Positions 23,831-34,118 of a stretch of DNA of 64,000 bases are shown here, piece by piece; position 1 is the stretch's first letter; each line of letters starts with the position of its first letter. The stretch is from positions 90,728,501 to 90,792,500 of the forward strand of contig CP142454.1 of assembly GCA_038049695.1 (NCBI GenBank). The letters are read 5' to 3'. The translations under genes and the position numbers were made by a program. This DNA is from Cinnamomum chago. Lineage: Eukaryota > Streptophyta > Magnoliopsida > Laurales > Lauraceae. The notes under the pieces were generated by a model. That model made no database searches, was not told the DNA's origin, and saw only the letters and a list, made by a program, of their open reading frames with translations.

Positions 23831-25549
23831 TGAAAGTCCTTGGGATCCTAACCCTAGAGGGGGGGTGAATAGGGTGTGCTACAATTGTGACCAATTTAAA
23901 CCAATTTTAAATTCTAAAAATAAACTAGTCACATGTGATGATTAATCAAATAAAATGCGGAAGCTAAACAAAAACAATCACCACAAAGCATGCACCACAA
24001 CACCAATGTTTATAGTGGTTCGGCCTCAATGCCTACATCCACTACCGGCTTGTGAATCCAATCACCCCACCGGATTTCCACTATTTATGCTTTTAACTAG
24101 GCTAAGCAATAACCCTTACAAAATGCTTTTCAAAGGCTAAGCAATAACCCTACAAGATGCTTTTCAAAGGCTAAGCAATAACCTTACAAGATGCTTTTCA
24201 AAGGCTAAGCAATAACCTTAACAAAGTTGATTTCTCAAAGAAGGTGTCTTTCCAAAAGATCACTCTAAGAGATTACAATTTAAGCTCATATGAAATTGCC
24301 TCTTGAATAGGCTAATATGAAAGTTTAATACAAATTACAAACATACACTTAAAACAAGCTAAAGTGTGTGCACAAGTGTATGAGTGTGTTTCTTCAATCA
24401 ATTTCAACAAAGAAGCTCTTAAATGAATGCATGATGCATTTTAAAATCAAAGCTTATAAAATGGTGATTGAAGAGAAAACTAATCACATAAAAGTTTTGA
24501 TTGAAGTTTGATGCAAATCACATGAATAATAAACAACTTGTTAATGACATGAAATTCAAAGAATCACAAGTTGTATGAAAAATAAAGTTTAAGAAAGCAT
24601 GTGATTTGATAAGAGTGATTGCAAACTAATCTAATTTACCAAGAAAGATATTGAGCTTGCAAATCAACTCTTTAAGGACTTGAAATCATGCATAAAAGAA
24701 AATACAAAGGATTTGAACATGCATGAAATTCATTTGTATGGAAATCAAAATAACTTAGAAGATGTACCTTTTAAAAACTCATGAGTTTCATTTCCAAATA
24801 GCCCTCTAGCCTTTTCAACTTCTTCCCCTTTCTTTGGCTCCAAAATGGTCTCAAAGGTTCAAGATTCAAGCCTTGAAAAAGGTTGGAAATGAATGGACTT
24901 TATAGCCAAAAAGTTGCCAACGGCTAGTTCTCGGTCGACCGGCAAAGGGGTCTCGGTCGACCGAGAAGGCACAACGGTCAGATTTCTGACCGTTGGGGCT
25001 TCAGTTCAAAAAAACTGTGCACTTGCCCTGTAGTGGTCTCGGTCGACCGGCGACACTGCCGGGACACCCCCAAAAATTCCAACTTTTGCATTTTGAAGAT
25101 TTTCTTTGTGGAATTTTGTGGGTCACTAAACCAAGCTTAAAAACATGTTTTAAAACATTTAAAAACATGAAACACACAAAGCCTAAAATGATTCAAAGGT
25201 TTAAAACCAAAGGCTAGCTTGATTTGATAAAACTCTTTTCAAATGAAAATGCATACAAAAATTATTCTTTTTGTGAAGAATGTATGCAAGGCTCAAACCT
25301 ACAAACTCAAGATGATTTTCCAAATATAATGCACAAGGATATAGGTTTTCAAAAGAGTTTGGGTTTCAAAACTAATGCATCCAAGTTTAAAACCAAACCA
25401 TGCATAAAACAAAAGCTTTTCCAAATCTTAAAAGCTATGCATGAATAAAACTAGATTTCAAGATATTTTAATTCAATGCATGTGTGTGAACTCAAATGAT
25501 GCCAATATGCAAATGCATCCACCAAATTGCAAAAACAAAATACCTAACA
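23831..25549 (-). repeat. Element C 3' LTR (1,719 bp)
   Basis: Reads TGAAAGTCC to CCTAACA on the plus strand, so it is the inverted LTR. It includes a 35-bp repeat block (about 24087-24220), TATA box (minus, 24899-24904) and GGTCGACC palindromes at 24933, 24955 and 25041. Differences from the other LTR seen by eye: GATTACAATT against GATTATAATT, CTTTTCAACT against CTTTCCAACT, and the G run. Confidence 0.95.
24899..25048 (-). promoter_or_regulatory. LTR promoter core of C 3' LTR
   Basis: Minus-strand TATAAA (24899-24904) with three upstream GGTCGACC palindromes (24933-24940, 24955-24962, 25041-25048) and an AACGGTCAG/CTGACCGTT inverted repeat between the second and third. Same arrangement as in the other LTRs. 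Confidence 0.65.
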
Positions 25550-26012
25550 TTCTCCCCCTTTGCAATTTGATGGCAACTTACTCATCATTGAAATTACACA
25601 CCAAGGTCTTCAGCTCCCCCTCAGCTGGACAAGTCTTGAAATCTTCTTGGATGCTTCTTCTCTTAGCTTGGGCTCTTGAGCTCTTTTCTTCAATCTTCTT
25701 GATGCTTGGAGCTTGATCATTCTTCAAGCTTTCTTGCCTCTTTCTTTCTTTATCCAAGCATCTCCTTTAGCTCCAAGCTTTCTTTCTTCTATTTGCTCTC
25801 CCCCTTTGACCATGCCTCTCTCTCCCTTTGGCAAGGTATGCATTCTCTCCCTTTGTAGAAGATCATACACAACTCTCTTCACCCTTTGAGAACTTGAGTT
25901 CTTTCTCCCCCTTTGATGGATAGGAGATCTTCGAGTACTTGAACTCTCGAACTCTCTCCCCCTTTGAAGAGTAGGAGATCTTTGAGTCACACTTGAACTC
26001 TCTCTCCCCCTT
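25550..26012 (-). other. Multi-polypurine-tract block of element C
   Basis: On the minus strand several AAAGGGGGAGA-type tracts precede the 3' LTR; the one touching the LTR (25550-25563) is the presumed primer for plus-strand DNA. Others lie near 25611, 25797, 25823, 25907, 25957 and 26003. Repeated PPTs are a known Sirevirus trait. Confidence 0.8.
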
Positions 26013-28001
26013 TGACATTAAATTGCAAAGGTACCTACACACATGAAACAAGGAAAATACCTTTAGTAGCACCTGTTAACAAATGAAATCGAAAATGAAA
26101 TTCATAACAGGGTATCATGTATGTAAGTTATCTCTAAGGGCTCAAAGGCAATCCAAGGGTCAATTTGATCAAAACTAATACTTCCTATGAAGGTTTACAC
26201 TCCCCCTCAATCCATTCTCTTCTTTTGTCAAACTTTGACAAGATATAACTATTAAATGCAAGAAGTAGATGGTTTAACCCCAAGTGAGGGTCAACTTCAA
26301 GGAAAGGATTAGATTCATATAACTATAAAGCACAATATGATCAAATTACCAAAAGAGAGCTAGGACAAATGAGAGAAGCAATCATGGATATCAATTGAAA
26401 CAAACATATCAATTGAGATTAAAGGATATGACTATTAACATAATCACTCTAAAATGGATTCAAGAATGTTACTTATTAGGAAAAATCCAAATTAGAGCTA
26501 TCCATGATATGGGGTTTACTCAAACATAGCATCAATCAATATTACTTATGAAAATCATATGCTATGTAAGTTTTGAACTCATTTCATTCAATCAATAAAT
26601 ATGACTATTAAAGTGCATGAAAGAGTGAAATGAAATTCAATCATGAAGCCAACCTCAAATAATAACCAACCAATATTATTAACACATAAACATGGTGGTC
26701 ATGAGATTTACCTATGAGAGCAAAAAGAGGTGGCAATCATGAGCATTATGATGCTAATGGTGTGTGACGTGGAGCAATTATATAACTATGAAGATTAGTC
26801 CAAAGCACACAAGGTCTATCACATACACAAGATAAGATATCAATTGGATATGAAATCAATGGAAAATTATACCAAATGAAACCAATTGAATATGATAACA
26901 TGAGTAAAAGCAAGGATGTGATACACTTCCATCAAGCATCATAAATGCAGATTCATCACTTTTAATGATATAACTATTGAGCATAGTGATGAACAAGAGA
27001 AATTGCAATGCAAAAAGATATTACTTGGTAATGCATGCAATTTCCAAAGTGTCAAAATCATATGAATTCAACATCTAAGATATCCATCAAACATATAGAA
27101 ATATGAGAAATGGGTTTCAAAGAGTTTCATATGATTAAGAACACTACTTATGAAGTTGAAACATGTATAAGGATGATATCAAGAGAATCTACATGAATCA
27201 ACATCATAACCATCCAAAAAGAAATGACTATTAGGCATAGAGGATGGATTTGGGTTCTAGTATGGTTTCTACAAGAATTACTAAGAACACAACCATACAT
27301 GGAACCAAATGTCATTTGCATATAAAAAGAATGTAAATAAACAAGCAAGGATGCAAACAACATACATTTCCATTTCTAAGATAATGAAACCAAAAGAAAA
27401 GGAAATGAAAACATGGAATATGCTTAGAAGATTATAACTATTGATGTTAAAGAGCATTTCCATTCATACAATCTTCAAATCATTTTAATACACAAAATCC
27501 AACAATGAGCATAAAAAGAATGATTTTGAAGATCAATTATCAACAATGTATTTTAAAAGATATAACTTAATTGAAACACATACAAGTTGATTTTTCAAAA
27601 CAATGTTCTCCATGTAAAAGTATAACTTAGAAGTCCATGGAAAAACTTGAATTGAGTCAAATCATTTGTTCAAAAAGTCTTACAAATGATTCAACAACAA
27701 TTGATCATGAATAAATCTAGCTATGAAAGCTTTTAACATCACAATCAATTAATCATGTAAAGAAATGCAATGCAAGGCATATGAGTGCAAAAAGCAAATC
27801 AAACATGATGAAATTATAATCAAGAGATTTTGAAAACCATGAAGTGTAACTTAGAATGGTGCATGAAGACAAAATCAAAAGATCATAAAGAAACATTGCA
27901 TTTAAATAGATGTAACTATATAGAAACAAAATGCAAATGCAACATGACCAACAAAGAGATTTAACTTACAAAGAATAGGTTGGTCAAGAAGGGTCAAGGC
28001 C
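26013..28001 (-). other. Element C post-gag non-coding region with dispersed TAGTTATATC motif
   Basis: Two kilobases with no frame above about 70 codons where pol would be expected. On the plus strand a GATATAACTA-like motif (TAGTTATATC on the element strand) recurs, for example near 26246, 26318, 26425, 26600, 26970, 27430, 27562 and 27913. The intervening DNA is not itself repeated. It aligns over its length with 34119-36104 in B. Confidence 0.7.
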
Positions 28002-29573
28002 TTAAGGTTTGACTAAGTAGATAACTTTTGGAATCCACCTAAGGTCTTGGGAGGGTTGAACTTTGAGGTCTAGTTTGGACTTCTCACTAACTATAGGAGA
28101 TTTAACTTGATAAATTTTCAATTTAGACTTATCACCATGATATTTAGATTTTACTAAATTTAGCTTAGAATGGTGATTTGTCTTTTGATGTTGGTGAGTT
28201 TTCTTCTTAGGGGATTGTTTCACTTTTCTTTTCTTCTTATTTTCTCCCTTTCTTTGACTTTTGAAATTTAGATTTAACTTTGTAATTTTCTTCAAAAGTT
28301 CTTTCATGTTTTGACTTAAGGGAGGTAGGTTGAGAAGCTTTTTGTTAATAGATTCTTTTAAACTTGGTTTGACTTGTTTAACCTTTTTAGAATCTATTTT
28401 TGGAGACTCCTTGTTAATTGGTTTAACTTGTTTAAGCTTTATGGAGTCTTCCTTTGTTTTTAGTGTCTTACCCTTCAAGTTTGATTTTACTTTCTTGAGT
28501 TCAAAGATGGGTTTAGACACATAGCTTCTTTTCCTTAGTTTGCACTCAAATGTAAAATGCCCTTCAATGCCACAATAATTACATTTTGATTTGGGCAAGG
28601 GAGGAAGAGTGCTAGAGAAAGAGGACTCACCTTTCACAAAAGTGTTGGTGAATTTAGGGTCATAAGACATATTCCTATTGAATCCAATACCCGTCCTATC
28701 TCCATGAGGTTTACCCATTTTAAATAATTTTTCAAGTCTATCTTCACTTTGGGTAACCTTGCACTCATACTTTTGTTTATAGTTTTCAAGTTGAGTGACT
28801 TTGGTTATAAGGATTGAATTTTCATGTTTGACTTTTGAAAGTTCATTTTCAATTTCCTTATAATTGTTTAGCTCTTCATAGGCAAGTTTTAACTTAGAAT
28901 TAAGCTCATTAACAACATTAGATCCAAGTTCTAAAGTTTTTGAATTACTTTGTGCATTAGACAAATTTTCATTTGAAATTGTCAACTTGGATTTTAAGTA
29001 GTTAATGTTTTCATCTTGTCTTTTAATTGTATCTCTTAGGTTACAATTTTCCTTTTTAAGCTCATCACAATTTATCTTAGTCTTATTTAATTCATCTTGA
29101 GCATTTGATAAATTTTCCTTAGAGATAGTCAATTTAGATTCAAGATTGTTAGAGTCTTTATCTTGCCTTTTTATTTGATCTCTTAGAATTAAATTTTCCT
29201 TATTGACATTATCATAATCCATCTTTAATTCTCTTAGTTCATCTTGAATGTTAGATAGATTATTTAAAGAGATCATGAACTTAGATTCTACACAATTTAT
29301 AAATTCATCTTTTTCTCTAAGTTCATTTTTAGAAGAGTCTAATTCTTGGTTTAGCCTTATAGAATCTTCTTTTAATCTTTTATTTTTCTTGGAAACCTCT
29401 AAGGACCATGTGTACAATTCCTCATAGGCTTCAAGTTCATCATATTCTTCTTCTTTTAATTCAAGTTGAGATTCTTTAATTTCAATTTTTGAATCTCCAT
29501 AAGATGGAAGAATGAGGGGTCTAGAAGAATCTACAAGATCTAGCATAGTGGAGTCCATTCTAATGATTTTCAT
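28002..29573 (-). CDS. gag: Gag protein of element C (523 aa, intact)
   Basis: Structural protein expected to form the retrotransposon particle and bind its RNA. Order of parts: an acidic N-terminus (about 1-55), a long coiled coil (about 55-280) with three 49-residue repeats each opening (L/V/E)-SK(F/L), a CCHC zinc knuckle (C-X2-C-X4-H-X4-C, in KCNYCGIEGHF...C) near residue 337, a Lys-rich tail, and WIPKVIYL near the end. WxPK-like endings occur after the knuckle in Copia Gag-Pol proteins. The ATG at 29573 is followed in frame by a second at 29558; B and D have only the latter, so 29558 may be the ancestral start. The frame is uninterrupted, fitting the youth of this copy. No pol follows. 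The family assignment is inference from these parts. Confidence 0.88.
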   Translation of the reverse strand: MKIIRMDSTMLDLVDSSRPLILPSYGDSKIEIKESQLELKEEEYDELEAYEELYTWSLEVSKKNKRLKEDSIRLNQELDSSKNELREKDEFINCVESKFMISLNNLSNIQDELRELKMDYDNVNKENLILRDQIKRQDKDSNNLESKLTISKENLSNAQDELNKTKINCDELKKENCNLRDTIKRQDENINYLKSKLTISNENLSNAQSNSKTLELGSNVVNELNSKLKLAYEELNNYKEIENELSKVKHENSILITKVTQLENYKQKYECKVTQSEDRLEKLFKMGKPHGDRTGIGFNRNMSYDPKFTNTFVKGESSFSSTLPPLPKSKCNYCGIEGHFTFECKLRKRSYVSKPIFELKKVKSNLKGKTLKTKEDSIKLKQVKPINKESPKIDSKKVKQVKPSLKESINKKLLNLPPLSQNMKELLKKITKLNLNFKSQRKGENKKKRKVKQSPKKKTHQHQKTNHHSKLNLVKSKYHGDKSKLKIYQVKSPIVSEKSKLDLKVQPSQDLRWIPKVIYLVKP

Positions 29574-29660
29574 ATAAGGACAACTCTAGGGTTTTAACTC
29601 TAGGTTTTTACACCTAATCAAGAGTTCCAAACACTTGATCCTAAGGGATTAGAGCACTTG

Positions 29661-29672
29661 GCTCTGATACCA
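29661..29672 (-). other. Primer binding site (tRNA-iMet) of element C
   Basis: On the minus strand TGGTATCAGAGC starts two bases after the 5' LTR. This is the usual complement of plant initiator-Met tRNA and it fixes the element's orientation. Confidence 0.92.
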
Positions 29673-29674
29673 AT

Positions 29675-31398
29675 TGAAAGTCCTTGGGATCCTAACCCTA
29701 GAGGGGGGGGGGGGTGAATAGGGTGTGCTACAATTGTGACCAATTTAAACCAATTTTAAATTCTAAAAATAAACTAGTCACATGTGATGATTAATCAAAT
29801 AAAATGCGGAAGCTAAACAAAAACAATCACCACAAAGCATGCACCACAACACCAATGTTTATAGTGGTTCGGCCTCAATGCCTACATCCACTACCGGCTT
29901 GTGAATCCAATCACCCCACCGGATTTCCACTATTTATGCTTTTAACTAGGCTAAGCAATAACCCTTACAAAATGCTTTTCAAAGGCTAAGCAATAACCCT
30001 ACAAGATGCTTTTCAAAGGCTAAGCAATAACCTTACAAGATGCTTTTCAAAGGCTAAGCAATAACCTTAACAAAGTTGATTTCTCAAAGAAGGTGTCTTT
30101 CCAAAAGATCACTCTAAGAGATTATAATTTAAGCTCATATGAAATTGCCTCTTGAATAGGCTAATATGAAAGTTTAATACAAATTACAAACATACACTTA
30201 AAACAAGCTAAAGTGTGTGCACAAGTGTATGAGTGTGTTTCTTCAATCAATTTCAACAAAGAAGCTCTTAAATGAATGCATGATGCATTTTAAAATCAAA
30301 GCTTATAAAATGGTGATTGAAGAGAAAACTAATCACATAAAAGTTTTGATTGAAGTTTGATGCAAATCACATGAATAATAAACAACTTGTTAATGACATG
30401 AAATTCAAAGAATCACAAGTTGTATGAAAAATAAAGTTTAAGAAAGCATGTGATTTGATAAGAGTGATTGCAAACTAATCTAATTTACCAAGAAAGATAT
30501 TGAGCTTGCAAATCAACTCTTTAAGGACTTGAAATCATGCATAAAAGAAAATACAAAGGATTTGAACATGCATGAAATTCATTTGTATGGAAATCAAAAT
30601 AACTTAGAAGATGTACCTTTTAAAAACTCATGAGTTTCATTTCCAAATAGCCCTCTAGCCTTTCCAACTTCTTCCCCTTTCTTTGGCTCCAAAATGGTCT
30701 CAAAGGTTCAAGATTCAAGCCTTGAAAAAGGTTGGAAATGAATGGACTTTATAGCCAAAAAGTTGCCAACGGCTAGTTCTCGGTCGACCGGCAAAGGGGT
30801 CTCGGTCGACCGAGAAGGCACAACGGTCAGATTTCTGACCGTTGGGGCTTCAGTTCAAAAAAACTGTGCACTTGCCCTGTAGTGGTCTCGGTCGACCGGC
30901 GACACTGCCGGGACACCCCCAAAAATTCCAACTTTTGCATTTTGAAGATTTTCTTTGTGGAATTTTGTGGGTCACTAAACCAAGCTTAAAAACATGTTTT
31001 AAAACATTTAAAAACATGAAACACACAAAGCCTAAAATGATTCAAAGGTTTAAAACCAAAGGCTAGCTTGATTTGATAAAACTCTTTTCAAATGAAAATG
31101 CATACAAAAATTATTCTTTTTGTGAAGAATGTATGCAAGGCTCAAACCTACAAACTCAAGATGATTTTCCAAATATAATGCACAAGGATATAGGTTTTCA
31201 AAAGAGTTTGGGTTTCAAAACTAATGCATCCAAGTTTAAAACCAAACCATGCATAAAACAAAAGCTTTTCCAAATCTTAAAAGCTATGCATGAATAAAAC
31301 TAGATTTCAAGATATTTTAATTCAATGCATGTGTGTGAACTCAAATGATGCCAATATGCAAATGCATCCACCAAATTGCAAAAACAAAATACCTAACA
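29675..31398 (-). repeat. Element C 5' LTR (1,724 bp)
   Basis: Inverted LTR from TGAAAGTCC to CCTAACA, next to the PBS. G run of 12, 35-bp repeat block at about 29936-30072, minus-strand TATA box at 30748-30753 and palindromes up to 30897. This is the copy expected to drive transcription toward gag. Confidence 0.95.
30748..30897 (-). promoter_or_regulatory. LTR promoter core of C 5' LTR
   Basis: Minus-strand TATAAA (30748-30753) preceded by three GGTCGACC palindromes, the farthest at 30890-30897, and by the AACGGTCAG inverted repeat. It is the likely transcription start region for the intact gag frame. No experimental support is visible from sequence. Confidence 0.65.
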
Positions 31399-31403
31399 GA
31401 ATC

Positions 31404-32434
31404 CATTCTTCTCCTAATCTTTGATCTAAGTAAGATTGGATTCTTCACTTTGGTTTCAATCCAAGTTGTTTTTAAACCTTACTTAATGATGCTTAGCCAA
31501 AGTCTTTGATTTCCTTTAATGCATGATTCTTTGTCTTGGTTGAAACCTAATTTGTTGTTTTCCTTCATTTGAACTTTAGTTAAATCTATTTGTTTTTGAA
31601 AACAACATTGCACATGCATCACATGTTCTAAGTTAGTCATTTTCATACAACTTGTGATTCTTTGATTTTCATATCATTAACAAGTTATTAAACATACATG
31701 TGATTTGCATTAAACTTCAATCAAGTCTTTTATATGTCTTAAACTTTGAAATGCTTTGAGCATACATTTGAATAAGCCTTCTTTTTAAACTTGATTGAAG
31801 TCATCACACACACACATCATGAGCATACACTTTTGCATTTATAGAGTGTTTGTGTGAGTTTGTTTTAAACTTTCATATCCGCCTATTTAAGAGGCAATTT
31901 CATTGAGCTTTAAATTGTATCTCTTAGAGTGATCTTTTGTGAAGACACTAACTTAGAGAAATCTTTATCTTGTAAGGTTATTGCTTAGCCTAAGAAAAGC
32001 ATTGTGTAAAGGTTATTGCTTAGCCTTGAAAAGCATCTTGTAAGGTTATTGCTTAGCCTAAGAAAAGCATTTTGTAAAGGTTATTGCTTAGCCTATAAAA
32101 GCACATTGAGAGGTTGTTGTTTAGCCTAGAAAAACAACATTGTAAGGGTTATTGCTTAGCCTAGTAAAAAGCATACATAGTGAAAATCCGGTGGGGTGTT
32201 GGATGCACAAGCCGGTAGTGGATGTAGGCACGTTGGCCGAACCACTATAAATATTGTGTTGTGGTGATTGCTATATGGTGATTGTTTTTGTTTAGCTTCC
32301 GCATATTGTTTGACTAAATCATCACATTTGACTAGTTTGTTTTAAAGAAGTTAAATTTGGTTTAAATTGGTCATAGTTGTAGCACACCCTATTCACCCCC
32401 CCCCCCTCTAGGGTTAGGATCCCAAGGACTTTCA
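31404..32434 (+). repeat. Element B 5' LTR, second part
   Basis: Continues the LTR from 23830 after element C (31399-31403 is C's target duplication). It ends with an 11-C run, TCTAGGGTTAGGATCC and CTTTCA, directly before the PBS. It matches 37398-38424 with scattered differences. Confidence 0.93.
31971..32171 (+). repeat. 35-bp tandem repeat in the LTR (representative)
   Basis: Six to seven imperfect copies of a unit like TAAGGTTATTGCTTAGCCTA-AGAAAAGCATT-TTG, with a period of about 34-36 bp. It lies about 800-1000 bp downstream of the TATA box, so in the transcribed R/U5 part. Equivalent blocks with differing copy number are at 6958-7096, 24087-24220, 29936-30072, 37971-38165, 51592-51763 and 63296-63466. 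Confidence 0.85.
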
Positions 32435-32436
32435 AT

Positions 32437-32448
32437 TGGTATCAGAGC
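32437..32448 (+). other. Primer binding site (tRNA-iMet) of element B
   Basis: TGGTATCAGAGC two bases after the 5' LTR. The junction TTTCA-AT-TGGTATCAGAGC is the usual one for Sirevirus elements. Confidence 0.93.
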
Positions 32449-32549
32449 CTCGTGCTCTATCTTATAGGATCAAGTGTTTGGAACTCTTGATTAGGTGTAA
32501 AAACCTAGAGTTAAAACCCTAGATTAGTGCTTATTTGAAAATCATTAGA

Positions 32550-34118
32550 ATGGACTCCACTATGCTAGACTTTGTAGATTCTTCTAGACCCCTCATTCTT
32601 CCTTCTATTGGAGATTCAAACTTTCAATCTAATGAATCTCAATGTGACATAAAAGAGGAAGAAAATGATTATGATTATGATGATCTTCAACAAGCCTATA
32701 ATGAATTATATACATTATCTTCAAAGCTTGATAAGAGAAATAAAAGTTTAAGAGAAGAATCTATAAAACTAAACAAAGAGCTAGTCTCTTCTAAAGATGA
32801 ACTTAGAGAGAAAGAAGAAGTCATTAATTGTTTAGAATCTAAGTTCATGATCTCTTTAAATAACCAATCTAACATTCAAGATGAACTAAGAGAATTAAAG
32901 ATGGGTTATGATGATGTCAATAAGGAAAATCTAAAACTAAGAGATCAATTACAAAGGCAAGATAAAGACTTTAACAATCTTGAATCTAAATTGACTATCT
33001 CTAAGGAAAATTTATCTAATGCTCAAGATGAATTAAATGAGATTAAGATAAATTGTGATGAGCTTAAAAATGAAAATTTGAACCTAAGAGATATAATTAA
33101 AAGACAAGATGAAAACATTAACTATTTAAAATCCAAGTTGACAATTTCCAATGAAAATTTGTCTAATGCTCAAAGTAATTTAAAAACTTTAGAACTTGGA
33201 TCAAATGTTGTTAACGAGCTTAAATCTAAGTTAAAACTTGCCTATGAAGAGCTAAACAATTTTAAGGGAATTGAAAATGAACTAACAATAGTTAAAAATG
33301 AAAATTCAACCCTTAAAACCCAAGTCACTCAACTTGAAGAGTATAAACAAAAGTATGAGTGCAAGTTTACCCAAAGTGAAGATAGACTTGAAAAATTATT
33401 TAAATTGGGTAAACCTCATGGAGATAGGACGGGTATTGGATTTAATAGGAATATGTCTTATGACCCTAAATTCACCAACACATTTGTGAAAGGTGAGTCC
33501 TCTTTCTCTAGCACTCTTTGTCACTTGCCTAAAACAAAATGTGATTATTGTGGCAATGAAGGACACTTTAGGTTTGAGTGCAAACTAAGAAGAAGCAATG
33601 TGTCTAATCCCATCTTTGAACCAAAGAAAGTAAAATCATACTTGAAGGGTAAGACACTAAAATCCAAGGAAGACTCCATAAAGCTTAAACAAGTTAAACC
33701 AATTAACAAGGAGTCTCCCAAGATAGATTCTAAAAAGCTTAAACAAGTTAAACCAAGCTTGAAAGAATCTAAGAACAAAAAGCTTCTCAACCTACCTCCC
33801 TTATATGAACCCATGAAAGAACTTTTGAAGAAAGTTGCTAAGTTAAATCTAAAATTCAAAAGTCAAGTAAATGGAGAAAGTAAGAAGAAAAGAAAAGTGA
33901 AACAATCCCCAAAGAAACAAACTCACCAACATCAAAAGACTAATCACCATTCCAAGCCAAATTTAGTAAAATCTAAATATCATGGTGATAAGTTCAAATT
34001 GAAAATTTATCAAGTTAAATCTCCTATAGTTGGTGAGAAGTCCAAACTAGACCTCAAAGTTCAACCCTCCCAAGACCTTAGGTGGATTCCTAAAGTTATC
34101 TACTTAGACAAACCTTAA
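32550..34118 (+). CDS. gag: Gag protein of element B (522 aa, intact)
   Basis: Start taken at the ATG at 32550 (MDSTML); the five codons before it are open but begin with TTG. Parts in order: acidic Asp/Glu-rich N-terminus (about 1-50), coiled coil (about 50-280) with three 49-residue repeats beginning at Leu95, Leu144 and Leu193, a CCHC knuckle (Cys331, Cys334, His339, Cys344; bases 33540-33581) for RNA binding, a Lys/Ser-rich basic tail (345-500) and WIPKVIYL (about 512-519). The 49-residue period equals seven heptads, so the register is kept. It acts presumably in cytoplasmic particles. The frame ends at 34118 and no protease or pol frame follows. Two intact gags of one family in this window, clearly diverged from each other, suggest the frame is kept by selection. 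Confidence 0.88.
   Translation: MDSTMLDFVDSSRPLILPSIGDSNFQSNESQCDIKEEENDYDYDDLQQAYNELYTLSSKLDKRNKSLREESIKLNKELVSSKDELREKEEVINCLESKFMISLNNQSNIQDELRELKMGYDDVNKENLKLRDQLQRQDKDFNNLESKLTISKENLSNAQDELNEIKINCDELKNENLNLRDIIKRQDENINYLKSKLTISNENLSNAQSNLKTLELGSNVVNELKSKLKLAYEELNNFKGIENELTIVKNENSTLKTQVTQLEEYKQKYECKFTQSEDRLEKLFKLGKPHGDRTGIGFNRNMSYDPKFTNTFVKGESSFSSTLCHLPKTKCDYCGNEGHFRFECKLRRSNVSNPIFEPKKVKSYLKGKTLKSKEDSIKLKQVKPINKESPKIDSKKLKQVKPSLKESKNKKLLNLPPLYEPMKELLKKVAKLNLKFKSQVNGESKKKRKVKQSPKKQTHQHQKTNHHSKPNLVKSKYHGDKFKLKIYQVKSPIVGEKSKLDLKVQPSQDLRWIPKVIYLDKP

Larger units (their letters stand above)
23831..31398 (-). mobile_element. Element C: nested Sirevirus-like TR-GAG element, 7,568 bp
   Basis: A complete minus-strand element inserted in B's 5' LTR with a 5-bp duplication GAATC (23826-23830 and 31399-31403). 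In element order: 5' LTR 31398-29675, PBS 29672-29661, gag 29573-28002, non-coding region, multi-PPT (26012-25550), 3' LTR 25549-23831. By eye the two LTRs differ by about two substitutions and the length of a G run (7 against 12), so this is a very young insertion. It encodes Gag only. Confidence 0.95.

Noticed and set aside
24993-25716. Three adjacent plus-strand frames of 74-91 codons in C's LTR and PPT region
   Set aside because: They fall in LTR/PPT DNA antisense to the element, two of them recur unchanged in the other LTR, and they show no domain.
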